IMG/VR virus record: IMGVR_UViG_3300029268_000144
Location: 1 to 22,765 of that record
Length of the DNA stretch: 22,765 bases
Strand: one strand, 5' to 3'
Source of the DNA: a virus
Below, in pieces: positions 14,707 through 22,294 of this stretch (the first letter of the stretch is position 1; each line of letters opens with the position of its first letter). Both the position numbers and the translations under genes were made by a program. The notes below the pieces were generated by a model that was given only the letters and a program-made list of their open reading frames with translations, was not told the origin of the DNA and ran no database searches.

Positions 14707-17349
14707 TTAAACATCAAAGCTAATAGGTATCACGCCTGAATTATTAGCTAATATTACTGCCATATCAATCGACATTGTTGGACCGTTAATAGATATCTTA
14801 AGTCTTTCAATACCTGAAAACCTAGAATCTGAAATAACTAAGTTGGTTAATTCCTGAGCAATAGCTCCGCTTTCTACATCTGCTAAAGAAATACCGGGAT
14901 TAATACCTATTCCAAAATCAGGATGTCTCATAAGACTTCCCTTTTTTGTTCTAATTTTGATTTTAAGAGCTTGAACTAAGTTATTAAGTCCGTTAGCAAT
15001 CCTGAAATCACCTACTCCATTAATAGCAATATCGCCGTCATCTGTAAGTAACCAGTCAATTCTTGAAATCTTAGTTAACCTATCGTTATCAAATGCTGGA
15101 GGTAAAACAATTCTATCATCGGCATCTGAAGGAAGACTAGAAGGTATAAAAATCTGGTCTTGACTATTTACAGTTCCCGGTAAGTAACCTATGATTTTAG
15201 CATTTAAAGAAGTTTGTAGATTATCTAAATCAGCCAAACCATCAACTGTTACTAGGTAGTTATTATCACTTATCTTTTCAATATTAGTTATTTTTCTAAC
15301 AAATTGAGGTATTGTATTAGCCGAAAGCATTATCTTCTGACCGATATAAAGCTGCTTTAAGCTGTCATCAACGTTAAACTGTCTTCCTGTAGCGTTAGAA
15401 AGTAGATTGTAAGTAAATCCATCCTCATCGATATATGGAGACCTTAGGTTATTTAAAGTAGCTATTTCAATCCAACGGTCTGTGTTTTTTAAGTATCTAG
15501 CAGAAATTTCTTCAATTGTTAATCCAAAAGGAACTGGTACTAAAAATTTTGAAGTTGAATTCTCGAAAGGAATTCCAGCTTGGTTAGCCATATTACCGAC
15601 ATACTCTAAAGAATTTTCTTTTTTAGAGTCATCGAATAGTTTAGTTGAAGTTAAGATATCAAATGCTTGGATAGCCTCGAACAAAGCCGCCAATATCTCT
15701 GTCTCATCTATCGTCATTGAAGTAGCTCTTTCTTTAGGAGCTGGAAGTCCATAGATATTAGAGTATGTCGCATTACCAGCACCGTAATTATTACTGATAC
15801 TTAGAGCTAGACTTAGGATGTCTTCTCTATAGCCTCTTAAATCATCTTGAGTAATTAAAGTAGCGTTTTGGATTTCATCGTCAATTACAGATTGTTGCTC
15901 TGGAGTTAAAACCAATGAGCTAATATCTACTCCGTCAAATAAATCAAAGTTTTCTTCAGGACTACTAAACACTTCATTAATTGGACTTAAATCTTGCTGT
16001 TGAGCCGCATCATTACCTAAAGCTCCTTCAGCAATAGCTGAGCCGCTAAGACCTTCGTTAATTCCAACCGAATAAGCAATTAAATTAATTGAGTTACCAG
16101 CTTTAGCTTCTAATGTACTAGCTCTCATTGCTGAAGCCGATACGCCTGTAAGGGTTTGACCAGAACTAGAACCTCTAATCTGAGAAGGTCTTTTGAAAGA
16201 ATCTCTAGCGATATATAGTGAGTCTGTAATTGAAGACTTATAGTCATTAATAATAGCTTGAGGCATATCCGCCACAGTATGAACAAATCCACCTAAATCT
16301 TTGACCGCAAGAGCTGCCTGTCTTAGCGAATTTAAAGGCTTTTGAAAGTCAGAACGAACAGCTTTAATTAAATTTACACTAGCGCCAACAGTTCTTCTTG
16401 TTTCTCTAAGAGTATCATTAATTATAGAAAGAATATTAGGTGAGCCAAGGTTTAATGGTATGTTTTTAGCAGGTTCAGCTTGAGCATTTAAATCTATTCT
16501 TTTCCATGCCTTAAGTTGCATAGACCAGATATGTTCGTTTGGCTTTTGAGCTGACTTAGTTAAACTGAACTGAACTGGAGTTACAATATAAGACTGCTTG
16601 TCTTTAGGAACATCTAAAACAAGTCTCCACCCTTTATTATTAGGATTCTTTTTTGCTTGGGCGTATCTTTCAAGAAATTGCGCTAAATATTGAGCTTGAT
16701 AATATCCTGTTTGAGTTAAATCAGAAGGTATTTGTGCGATACCATCACTTCCACCGCCAGAAAAACCCTTAGCCACTCTACTAGCTTGTCCAATTACATT
16801 ACTGAAATTTTCCGCAGTATTATTAAATAAACCACCAAGTATTTGAGGCTGTTTAAAACTCCCACCTGAAACAGGTTTTTGAGACCATATACCTGTCGTG
16901 CCCGACATAGCTATCATTTTGAATTTAATACCGTTATGCTCTTCTACAACACCACGCATGGTAGCATTAGTACTTATAGCGAATTGGTCTGTTACGGAGT
17001 ACTGTTGAGGGGTTATAGGAAAATTGTATATCCAATTACCAGCCACTACTTCTTGAGTAAGTACATAGGCAATACCTTTTTCTGAACTAACCTTACTTTT
17101 AAAACCAAGTCCTCCCGAATCTCCCGGCACTATTTCATTTTCCCTATTTACATCAATAACTACTAAACGATATGGATATAAGCTATTCCAGCGACTTTCT
17201 TCTATCTTCACCATAGGGAAAAAAGCATCTTTAGCAGACGCTATACTAGCCCAAGGTAATTTATTGTGCGATTTAGATGATTCTTCAAGAGCATCATTAA
17301 AAGCACCTATACTTGGAATAAAATCTGGAAATCCGGGGACTAGAGCCAT
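14707..17349 (-). CDS. Baseplate protein with LysM-like segment and C-terminal gp25 domain, 880 aa
   Basis: The N-terminal ~290 residues (IYNFPITPQQYSVTDQFAIS, ATMRGVVEEHNGIKFKMIA, HIWSMQLKAWKRID) form a beta-rich tail domain seen at the front of some phage LysM tail proteins. The region 300-600 is low-complexity helical linker. Residues about 604-676 are LysM-like (VPFGLTIEEISARYLKNTD, RWIEIATLNNLRSPYI, LYIGQKIMLS). Residues about 770-880 match the GPW/gp25 wedge family (GDFRIANGLNNLVQALKIKI, KGSLMRHPDFGIG, DSRFSGIERLKISI). In T4 gp53 (LysM-like) and gp25 are separate wedge proteins, and here they appear fused. It lies immediately upstream of the J/gp6-like gene, matching the known baseplate gene order. 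AAGG precedes the ATG. Confidence 0.82.
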   Translation of the reverse strand: MALVPGFPDFIPSIGAFNDALEESSKSHNKLPWASIASAKDAFFPMVKIEESRWNSLYPYRLVVIDVNRENEIVPGDSGGLGFKSKVSSEKGIAYVLTQEVVAGNWIYNFPITPQQYSVTDQFAISTNATMRGVVEEHNGIKFKMIAMSGTTGIWSQKPVSGGSFKQPQILGGLFNNTAENFSNVIGQASRVAKGFSGGGSDGIAQIPSDLTQTGYYQAQYLAQFLERYAQAKKNPNNKGWRLVLDVPKDKQSYIVTPVQFSLTKSAQKPNEHIWSMQLKAWKRIDLNAQAEPAKNIPLNLGSPNILSIINDTLRETRRTVGASVNLIKAVRSDFQKPLNSLRQAALAVKDLGGFVHTVADMPQAIINDYKSSITDSLYIARDSFKRPSQIRGSSSGQTLTGVSASAMRASTLEAKAGNSINLIAYSVGINEGLSGSAIAEGALGNDAAQQQDLSPINEVFSSPEENFDLFDGVDISSLVLTPEQQSVIDDEIQNATLITQDDLRGYREDILSLALSISNNYGAGNATYSNIYGLPAPKERATSMTIDETEILAALFEAIQAFDILTSTKLFDDSKKENSLEYVGNMANQAGIPFENSTSKFLVPVPFGLTIEEISARYLKNTDRWIEIATLNNLRSPYIDEDGFTYNLLSNATGRQFNVDDSLKQLYIGQKIMLSANTIPQFVRKITNIEKISDNNYLVTVDGLADLDNLQTSLNAKIIGYLPGTVNSQDQIFIPSSLPSDADDRIVLPPAFDNDRLTKISRIDWLLTDDGDIAINGVGDFRIANGLNNLVQALKIKIRTKKGSLMRHPDFGIGINPGISLADVESGAIAQELTNLVISDSRFSGIERLKISINGPTMSIDMAVILANNSGVIPISFDV

Positions 17350-17356
17350 AATAGCC

Positions 17357-17384
17357 TTGATTTATATAAGTGGTGTGGTATAAT
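17357..17384 (+). promoter_or_regulatory. Sigma-70-type promoter for the PhoH island
   Basis: TTGATT (17357-17362), a 16-bp spacer and TATAAT (17379-17384), with TG one base before the -10 box. The flanking TGTGGTATAATA is identical to the minus-strand box before the J-like gene. Transcription would give a leader of roughly 135 nt before the PhoH start. A second TATAAT at 17502-17507, 18 bases before the start codon, is an alternative. Confidence 0.6.
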
Positions 17385-17525
17385 AGATATAACGATATGA
17401 GGATATGGTAACTAGTTTAAAGATTAGTATTTTTAGCAATCTTTAAGGTAAATACTACAATAGGAGAATAAATAAAAATCAGTTACAGGACGAGCTAAGT
17501 ATATAATTTTATTAAGGAGCGCCTT
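17385..17525 (+). promoter_or_regulatory. Structured untranslated leader of the PhoH gene
   Basis: No gene is seen here. It holds the blocks TAAAGATTAGTATTTTT (17418-17434), GTAAATACT (17448-17456) and AATAGGAGA (17459-17467), shared with the island 1 leader. The last looks like a ribosome binding site, yet no start codon follows it. AAGGAG at 17514-17519 is the working site, six bases before TTG. An in-frame stop at 17496 rules out a longer protein. Confidence 0.55.
17417..17446 (+). repeat. Perfect 9-bp inverted repeat in the PhoH leader
   Basis: TTAAAGATT (17417-17425) and AATCTTTAA (17438-17446) are exact reverse complements around a 12-nt loop. The loop segment AGTATTT (17426-17432) is also complementary to AAATACT at 17450-17456. 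The element could be an operator dyad in DNA or a switchable RNA fold. There is no U-run after it, so it is not a standard terminator. Confidence 0.6.
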
Positions 17526-18689
17526 TTGGAAAAGAAGTATGTTATTGATACGAACGTGATAGTACAGTACCCTAACAGTATTAATAAGATGGAAGGAATT
17601 GTAGTTTTAACATCAACCGTACTTGGAGAACTCGATAATTTCAAGAAACATAATGATGAGAGAGCTAGGAATGTACGTAATTTTACTAGACTTTTGACTA
17701 AAATAGATGAAGATAAAGTTGAGTTTTATGACGATGAAACGGACTTTGAACAAAAGCCGTACCCTCAAAATAACGACCACAAAATCATTTCAGCAGCCCT
17801 AGACCTAGAGGCTGTTCTGGTCACTAACGACATTCTAATGAAATACAGAGCTGAGTCCTACGGATTGGAGGTAGAATCCTACCAAGACGATATGGTTCAG
17901 GCTGAGGAGCAATATACCGGCATTGCTCAAGATAGCCCACTTATGGTATCTAATCCCTTCCCTAACCAATATGTCTTCAACCGTTCAGGTAAAATTGAAA
18001 AATTTAACGGAACTGAATTTGTAGGTCTGGGTAAGGATGTAGAAGTATGGGGTCTTAAACATAAGAACCTTGAGCAAAGATGCGCTATCGATGCCTTACT
18101 TGACGACAAAATTAAACTAGTAACTCTGAGCGGTAAGGCAGGTACTGGTAAGACTCTTATTACCCTCGCATGTGCTCTTGAGAAGACTATTACCGACAAC
18201 AAATATAAAAGAATTCTAGTTGCTCGACCTGTAATCCCTATGGGGAATGATATTGGATATCTTCCGGGCGATATTAAAGAAAAACTTGGTCCTTGGATGC
18301 AGCCTATTATGGACAACTTAGACTATCTTTTCAGTAAAGATAAGAACGCCGTAGATGTTTATGAAGAACTTGAGATGAATGGAATTATCAAAATCGAGCC
18401 ACTAACTTACATTAGAGGTCGTTCTATCCCTAACCAATTCATTATTATTGACGAAGCTCAGAACTTAACTAAGCACGAAGTCAAAACTATCATTAGTAGA
18501 GCTGGGGAGGGTACTAAGATTATCCTAACTGGAGACCCTGACCAGATTGATAATACAAAACTTGACTCAGTTAATAATGGATTAAGTTATGTTATTGAAA
18601 AATTTAAAGACCAAAAGATTGCGGCTCATATCACACTTTCAAAAGGTGAGCGTTCTGAGTTAGCAGATATAGCAACAGAGATTTTATGA
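17526..18689 (+). CDS. PhoH2-type protein: PIN ribonuclease domain fused to PhoH ATPase
   Basis: The PIN domain occupies residues about 4-125: Asp8 in VIDTN, Glu35 in LGELD, Asp84 in NNDHK and Asp102 in TND form the usual acidic metal site. The PhoH ATPase domain spans about 170-387. It has Walker A SGKAGTGKT (202-210), RGRS (297-300), Walker B IIIDEAQ (306-312), TGDPDQID (335-342) and a possible arginine finger in SKGERSELA. PhoH2 proteins of this order act as RNA helicases with RNase activity; the activity here is inferred from intact motifs. The start is TTG with AAGGAG at spacing six, and starting at the next ATG would delete Asp8. Its stop overlaps the next gene as ATGA. Confidence 0.92.
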   Translation: MEKKYVIDTNVIVQYPNSINKMEGIVVLTSTVLGELDNFKKHNDERARNVRNFTRLLTKIDEDKVEFYDDETDFEQKPYPQNNDHKIISAALDLEAVLVTNDILMKYRAESYGLEVESYQDDMVQAEEQYTGIAQDSPLMVSNPFPNQYVFNRSGKIEKFNGTEFVGLGKDVEVWGLKHKNLEQRCAIDALLDDKIKLVTLSGKAGTGKTLITLACALEKTITDNKYKRILVARPVIPMGNDIGYLPGDIKEKLGPWMQPIMDNLDYLFSKDKNAVDVYEELEMNGIIKIEPLTYIRGRSIPNQFIIIDEAQNLTKHEVKTIISRAGEGTKIILTGDPDQIDNTKLDSVNNGLSYVIEKFKDQKIAAHITLSKGERSELADIATEIL

Positions 18690-19243
18690 GAACTAATTTG
18701 ACACTATTTTTATTAGGTATTCTGGTAAGCTGTGGTCAGGTTGTTGCTCCTCAATATTCAGATAACAGCAATGGTGAATTTAAACCATATATACAGGACT
18801 TTGTAAATATAGTATCAAATCATAAGTTTAATAAAAAATTAAAAAATACTAACTTTATGTTCGGTGATTTAAATCCATTAAAAGACCCTAATCAATCCGT
18901 AACAACAATAGGTACGTGCTATGGTATGTACCGTGATAAGTCTATAATTGTAATTGATACGGATTACTGGAGTAAAGCCAGCCCTACCTCTAAAGCATTT
19001 ACTATGTATCACGAGATGGGACATTGTATTTGTAATTTACAACATACTCAACCTTCTAATGGTTGGTATAGACCGTTTGAAGAGATTCTATTTAAATTAG
19101 GATTAATTGAAAAGAAAAGCTTTTTAGATGACGGATGTCCGGGTAGTCTTATGCATCCTTCAGATATGAGTGAATTCTGTATGCTTAATAATTATATGTA
19201 TTATATGGATGAGTTGAAAAGGTCATGCAATGAAAATAGATAG
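18686..19243 (+). CDS. Lipoprotein with HExxH zinc-metalloprotease motif, 185 aa
   Basis: The N-terminus MRTNLTLFLLGILVSC is a short lipoprotein signal peptide with lipobox L-V-S-C (Cys16), so the mature protein should be lipid-anchored outside the cytoplasm. Residues 109-113 are HEMGH, the zinc-protease helix, with another His at 120 that may be a third ligand. SLMHP at 154-158 resembles the Met-turn of metzincins, although the His spacing is one residue longer than HExxHxxGxxH. Several cysteines (78, 114, 116, 151, 165, 181) could pair in the periplasm. The start overlaps the PhoH stop (ATGA). It may modify the host envelope, for example for exclusion or lysis; the target is unknown. Confidence 0.8.
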   Translation: MRTNLTLFLLGILVSCGQVVAPQYSDNSNGEFKPYIQDFVNIVSNHKFNKKLKNTNFMFGDLNPLKDPNQSVTTIGTCYGMYRDKSIIVIDTDYWSKASPTSKAFTMYHEMGHCICNLQHTQPSNGWYRPFEEILFKLGLIEKKSFLDDGCPGSLMHPSDMSEFCMLNNYMYYMDELKRSCNENR

Positions 19244-19502
19244 GTACGTAGATAAGATTATGGAAAAATTTGAATATGCTAATGGATATAGCGAACTTAC
19301 CTACGACCAGTTAAAGAAAGTGATTACTAAATATCTAGTAGCGGAGCACGACAAGGAAATTGAAGAGTTGGCATTTCAGATGGAAACAGAAAGACAGAGC
19401 GGTTATACTCCAAATATAGAGCATTATCATCGGGAGTACGATTTAATAAAAGATAAAGTTATTCAAAAAGCTCTTGATTTAGCTCAAACAGAAAAGCCCT
19501 AA
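19230..19502 (+). CDS. Small helical acidic protein, 90 aa
   Basis: Not recognised. The ATG lies inside the end of the protease gene (14-nt overlap), with AAGG about nine bases upstream. The product is predicted almost entirely helical and charged (DRYVDKIMEKFEYANG, EHDKEIEELAFQMETERQSG, LIKDKVIQKALDLAQ), without cysteines or membrane segment, so it should stay in the cytoplasm. A small phage regulator or adaptor is possible. It closes the second plus-strand island. Its TAA stop shares four bases (CTAA) with the stop of the converging gene. Confidence 0.65.
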   Translation: MKIDRYVDKIMEKFEYANGYSELTYDQLKKVITKYLVAEHDKEIEELAFQMETERQSGYTPNIEHYHREYDLIKDKVIQKALDLAQTEKP

Positions 19503-20872
19503 AGCTCTTTATAAATCCTAGCATTTTCATTTTGGCGGTATTTGGCAGGGATATTAACCGATAGGGTTATAGCATTTCCAGATATAGCTACAATCGTAGC
19601 TGGAATTTCCGCTTGAGTGTCAGATATTACATATACAGAATCAGATACAGAAAATCCAGTAGCGTCTTTTATATGTATGGTAGGTATGCCGGTAGCCGGG
19701 GCTCTAAAAGCCGATACCTTCATTACTGAGCCGTATACTGAAGCTGCATTAACATTTGAATTAACCGCCTCATCCTGAGCCTTTTCACCTAGCTTTAACC
19801 CCTCTACTTTACGAAGAGAACCATTCATTAGATTCAATCTAAGATTTAGAATACTCATTCTATCACCGTAAAAACCAGATGAAGAAGTAATATTACCCGT
19901 AGATAAATCCTGAACTACAGAGCCTAAATTAGTATTTATTTGAGCAGCTCTGGTTGGGATAAACGAAAGCCTAGCCGTAATTTCATTCTTAATAACTAGT
20001 AATTCGCCAGCTCTAAACTTAGTAGCGGATAATAGATTTACATTATAAGAGTTAAATCCAGCACACGTAGTTTGACCGTGAGACGTATCAAAAGTAGCAT
20101 AAGTAAGCCAGATATCAATCTGAGCTATAGCGTTAGCTACGTCAGCAATTGAAGTGTTGTTTTGAGTTTGTCTACCTGTGTCAGTATCAGTAGTTATAAT
20201 AACAGGAGTCGTAGCTTGTAAGAAAGCTTTCCAGTTATTAACTTCTGTAATTAAATTGGTAGCAGTTGTTTGGATGATTAAATTGTTAGATATCGAATCT
20301 GGTCCCGAAGTCCAAGTACCGCCATTTGCAGTACAAGTAAGTTGAGTCGTATAAGCTGGTAAAGAACACGTTCCAGTAGCATTACAGGATTGACCAGTAC
20401 TTCTACCTATAGAGGTGTAAGATTCCATAGTAGTGATTAGAGCGCTTATAGCACTTATAATATCTTGCTCTTTCTGAATTACGGTGTTTGTTTCGTCGTA
20501 TTTCTTACCAACAGCTTTATTCTTAGAATAAGGGATAAAGTTTTTCCATACTCCGCCGGGAAGTGAAGGTGTAGGTACGTTAGTTTGGTTTGGAGAGAAG
20601 AAATTACCCAGAACCATTTGAGCTGAATTTACAACATCCTGCTCTAGAATTTCAGTCCTATCTAATCCATCAATTCGCTTAAGCTCATTCTGATAGCCGT
20701 TAATAAGTACGGTTTTAGCATCCATTAAGTTCTTATTGGCATCGTCTTGCTTCTGAGCTTTAACCTTGGCTTCTTGGAGCTTAGACTTATTGTCAGCAGA
20801 AGCCGCATCCTCTTTAGGGATGTCTACAAGCTTCTTACTAATTGCTATACGGTCATCTTGACTAAGTGCCAT
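19499..20872 (-). CDS. Virion-type structural protein with coiled-coil N-terminus, 457 aa
   Basis: Residues about 1-80 are highly charged and helical (KSKLQEAKVKAQKQDDANKNL), likely coiled coil. Residues 163-187 hold a cysteine motif (CNATGTC...LTCTANGGTW), a CxxxxxC-x10-CxxxGGxW pattern also found in secreted bacterial and phage tail proteins. Two further helical stretches follow. The C-terminal ~60 residues are beta-rich (IPTIHIKDATGFSVSDSVYVIS... AITLSVNIPAKYRQNENARIY) and resemble fiber or adaptor end domains. The start ATG has AGG eight bases upstream. It is separated from the baseplate block by the PhoH island. A tail or baseplate adaptor is inferred; the family is unknown. Confidence 0.7.
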   Translation of the reverse strand: MALSQDDRIAISKKLVDIPKEDAASADNKSKLQEAKVKAQKQDDANKNLMDAKTVLINGYQNELKRIDGLDRTEILEQDVVNSAQMVLGNFFSPNQTNVPTPSLPGGVWKNFIPYSKNKAVGKKYDETNTVIQKEQDIISAISALITTMESYTSIGRSTGQSCNATGTCSLPAYTTQLTCTANGGTWTSGPDSISNNLIIQTTATNLITEVNNWKAFLQATTPVIITTDTDTGRQTQNNTSIADVANAIAQIDIWLTYATFDTSHGQTTCAGFNSYNVNLLSATKFRAGELLVIKNEITARLSFIPTRAAQINTNLGSVVQDLSTGNITSSSGFYGDRMSILNLRLNLMNGSLRKVEGLKLGEKAQDEAVNSNVNAASVYGSVMKVSAFRAPATGIPTIHIKDATGFSVSDSVYVISDTQAEIPATIVAISGNAITLSVNIPAKYRQNENARIYKEL

Positions 20873-20917
20873 AAATACCTGAATTCAATGGGTTATATAC
20901 TAAAGATTACTATTATA
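20873..20917 (-). promoter_or_regulatory. Promoter region of the 457-aa gene with shared motif
   Basis: On the minus strand TGC-TATAAT (20917-20912 for the hexamer) forms an extended -10 that overlaps the TAA stop of the upstream 111-aa gene. TAATCTTTA (20909-20901) follows directly, the same nonamer found at 1060-1068, 4564-4572 and 17418-17426. AGG lies before the ATG at 20872. Confidence 0.5.
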
Positions 20918-21248
20918 GCAACTTAAATTGACTAGAATACTGAAACCCAAACCCAAGTACTTGAAATCTCACTAAAGTAAAGTCTAGAGCATGATTCCTA
21001 ACTATACTTACTTTATTTGAGAAATAAAGAGTTAGAAATGTCTCCTGCTCTTCAAACACTTCAGTATGACGACGACCCATATCTACCATAGGAATTAGAA
21101 TACGTAACGACTTGTGGCTATAATCATCAAACCCTACAGAAAAATTAGCTCTATTAAAAAGTGTTATTTGACCATATTTAAATGAATATTTTATAAATAT
21201 AATTAGGTCGGCTATTTTTGATAATAGCTTTTCTACTAAATCATTCAT
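20913..21248 (-). CDS. Hypothetical phage protein, 111 aa
   Basis: Not recognised. Its ATG overlaps the TGA of the MazG-like gene by eight bases, indicating translational coupling within the nucleotide-metabolism operon. The N-terminal helix (MNDLVEKLLSKIADLIIFIKYSF) is amphipathic to hydrophobic but too short and charged to be a clear membrane anchor. The rest looks like a small beta fold (QITLFNRANFSVGF, SLRILIPMVDMG, ETFLTLYFSNKVSIV, FTLVRFQVLGFGFQ). No catalytic motif is seen. It is the last gene of this operon, and its stop codon lies inside the -10 box of the next transcription unit. Confidence 0.65.
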   Translation of the reverse strand: MNDLVEKLLSKIADLIIFIKYSFKYGQITLFNRANFSVGFDDYSHKSLRILIPMVDMGRRHTEVFEEQETFLTLYFSNKVSIVRNHALDFTLVRFQVLGFGFQYSSQFKLL

Positions 21249-21624
21249 TTTCTAGAATCTCCCGTTCTTTATCTAGGTCACGAACAATAGCGTTTTCTTC
21301 TGTGAACTTCTGAGGATATCGAGCTTTAAGCTTTTCGATGTTACGCTCCATGACCGTTTCAAAATCTGTATTAAGAGCACGTAGAGCCAGCGCAGCATAC
21401 CATAAAAGGTCGCCAATCTCTTCTTTGAGATTTACTTGGTCAATAGGCTTGCCGTAGAAAATAGCTTTCTTAAGCATATCTGAGAACTCGGCAGACTCTG
21501 TTTGTAAACCAAGAGCTGCGTGTAATAGGTCGATTTCTTTATTACCCGACATTCTACCAGCAATTTCATGGTAATTGTCTGAAACTGTACGAGCTGAGTC
21601 GCTCAAATACTTCTTACTATCCAT
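21241..21624 (-). CDS. MazG-like nucleotide pyrophosphohydrolase, 127 aa
   Basis: This is an all-helical MazG-family protein. LQTESAEFSDMLKKAIFYGK carries the first ExxE pair (Glu43, Glu46), and NLKEEIGDLLWYAALA the second, ExxD (Glu69, Asp72). Together they form the magnesium site. The family hydrolyses nucleoside triphosphates to monophosphates and pyrophosphate. In phages it may adjust dNTP or alarmone pools or destroy non-canonical nucleotides. A single MazG domain is present, as in most phage versions. The ATG overlaps the end of the dNMP kinase gene by eight bases, so both should be made together. The exact substrate cannot be read from the sequence. Confidence 0.88.
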   Translation of the reverse strand: MDSKKYLSDSARTVSDNYHEIAGRMSGNKEIDLLHAALGLQTESAEFSDMLKKAIFYGKPIDQVNLKEEIGDLLWYAALALRALNTDFETVMERNIEKLKARYPQKFTEENAIVRDLDKEREILENE

Positions 21625-22294
21625 TGAGTTGCTCCTTAATAATTTTCAATACTTGCTTTTCTGTTTCTTCAAGAGAACCATTATTATCAACTAGAAAACA
21701 TTCGTTACAGAATTTAAATACTGATGTTTCAGAAACGTGAGATTGTGGAGTTACTTGAGATTCAGCAGCTTCTCTTTTAATGTAGATAGGTATAAATTTA
21801 ATACCCTGCTTACGAGAAAGATAAGCAAACTCATTAGGGAAGCGCATATCAGAAACAACTGTAACGCCAGAATCATTAAACTCAAGATTTTCGCAATGAA
21901 CGTCCTCACCCACTCTCCTTAGTACTTCAGTCCCAACAATCTGAGCGATTTTACGAGGTGACTCAAGCTTCATTCCAATAATATCTTTATACATGTCGAT
22001 TCTTTTTGTATAAAGAACCGGGTCAATTAGTTCATCGGGGTTTACTTTAAAGAAAGTCAAAAGAGAACGAATTGAATCTTCTGTTAGAATCTTAGGTCCG
22101 TCTGCAAAAGGAACTTCTTTATATCTCTGGTCGTCAAAATCACTTCTAGCAACTCCAAAGGTTTCTGCTGAAGCTACTTTGAGCTTTTCGGCTAGAGCAG
22201 CCTCTTTAAGGTCAAAGTATTTTCTAATAATGTTAGTTACCGTAGACTTACCTGAAGTTTTAACTCCTGCTAATCCAATTACAACGTTACTCAT
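21617..22294 (-). CDS. Deoxynucleoside monophosphate kinase, T4 gp1-like, 225 aa
   Basis: The P-loop is at residues 7-18 (GLAGVKTSGKST). SPRKIAQIVGTEVLRR (112-127) and VVSDMRFPNEFAYL (147-159) are the substrate and lid motifs characteristic of phage dNMP kinases of the T4 gene 1 type. The enzyme phosphorylates dNMPs to dNDPs and supplies precursors for phage DNA synthesis, including hydroxymethylated ones in T4. No dCMP-modifying enzyme is visible here, so base modification is not implied. GAGGAG precedes the ATG by six bases, and the start directly abuts the stop of the HAD gene. Confidence 0.88.
   Translation of the reverse strand: MSNVVIGLAGVKTSGKSTVTNIIRKYFDLKEAALAEKLKVASAETFGVARSDFDDQRYKEVPFADGPKILTEDSIRSLLTFFKVNPDELIDPVLYTKRIDMYKDIIGMKLESPRKIAQIVGTEVLRRVGEDVHCENLEFNDSGVTVVSDMRFPNEFAYLSRKQGIKFIPIYIKREAAESQVTPQSHVSETSVFKFCNECFLVDNNGSLEETEKQVLKIIKEQLNG

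Noticed and set aside
17927-18316. 129-codon minus-strand frame opposite the PhoH gene
   Set aside because: Antisense shadow of a clearly coding PIN-PhoH gene, with no recognisable protein pattern.
19488-19510. Possible terminator at the second convergent junction
   Set aside because: The pairing between AAAAGC and GCTCTTT is short and bulged and lacks a proper stem and U-run.
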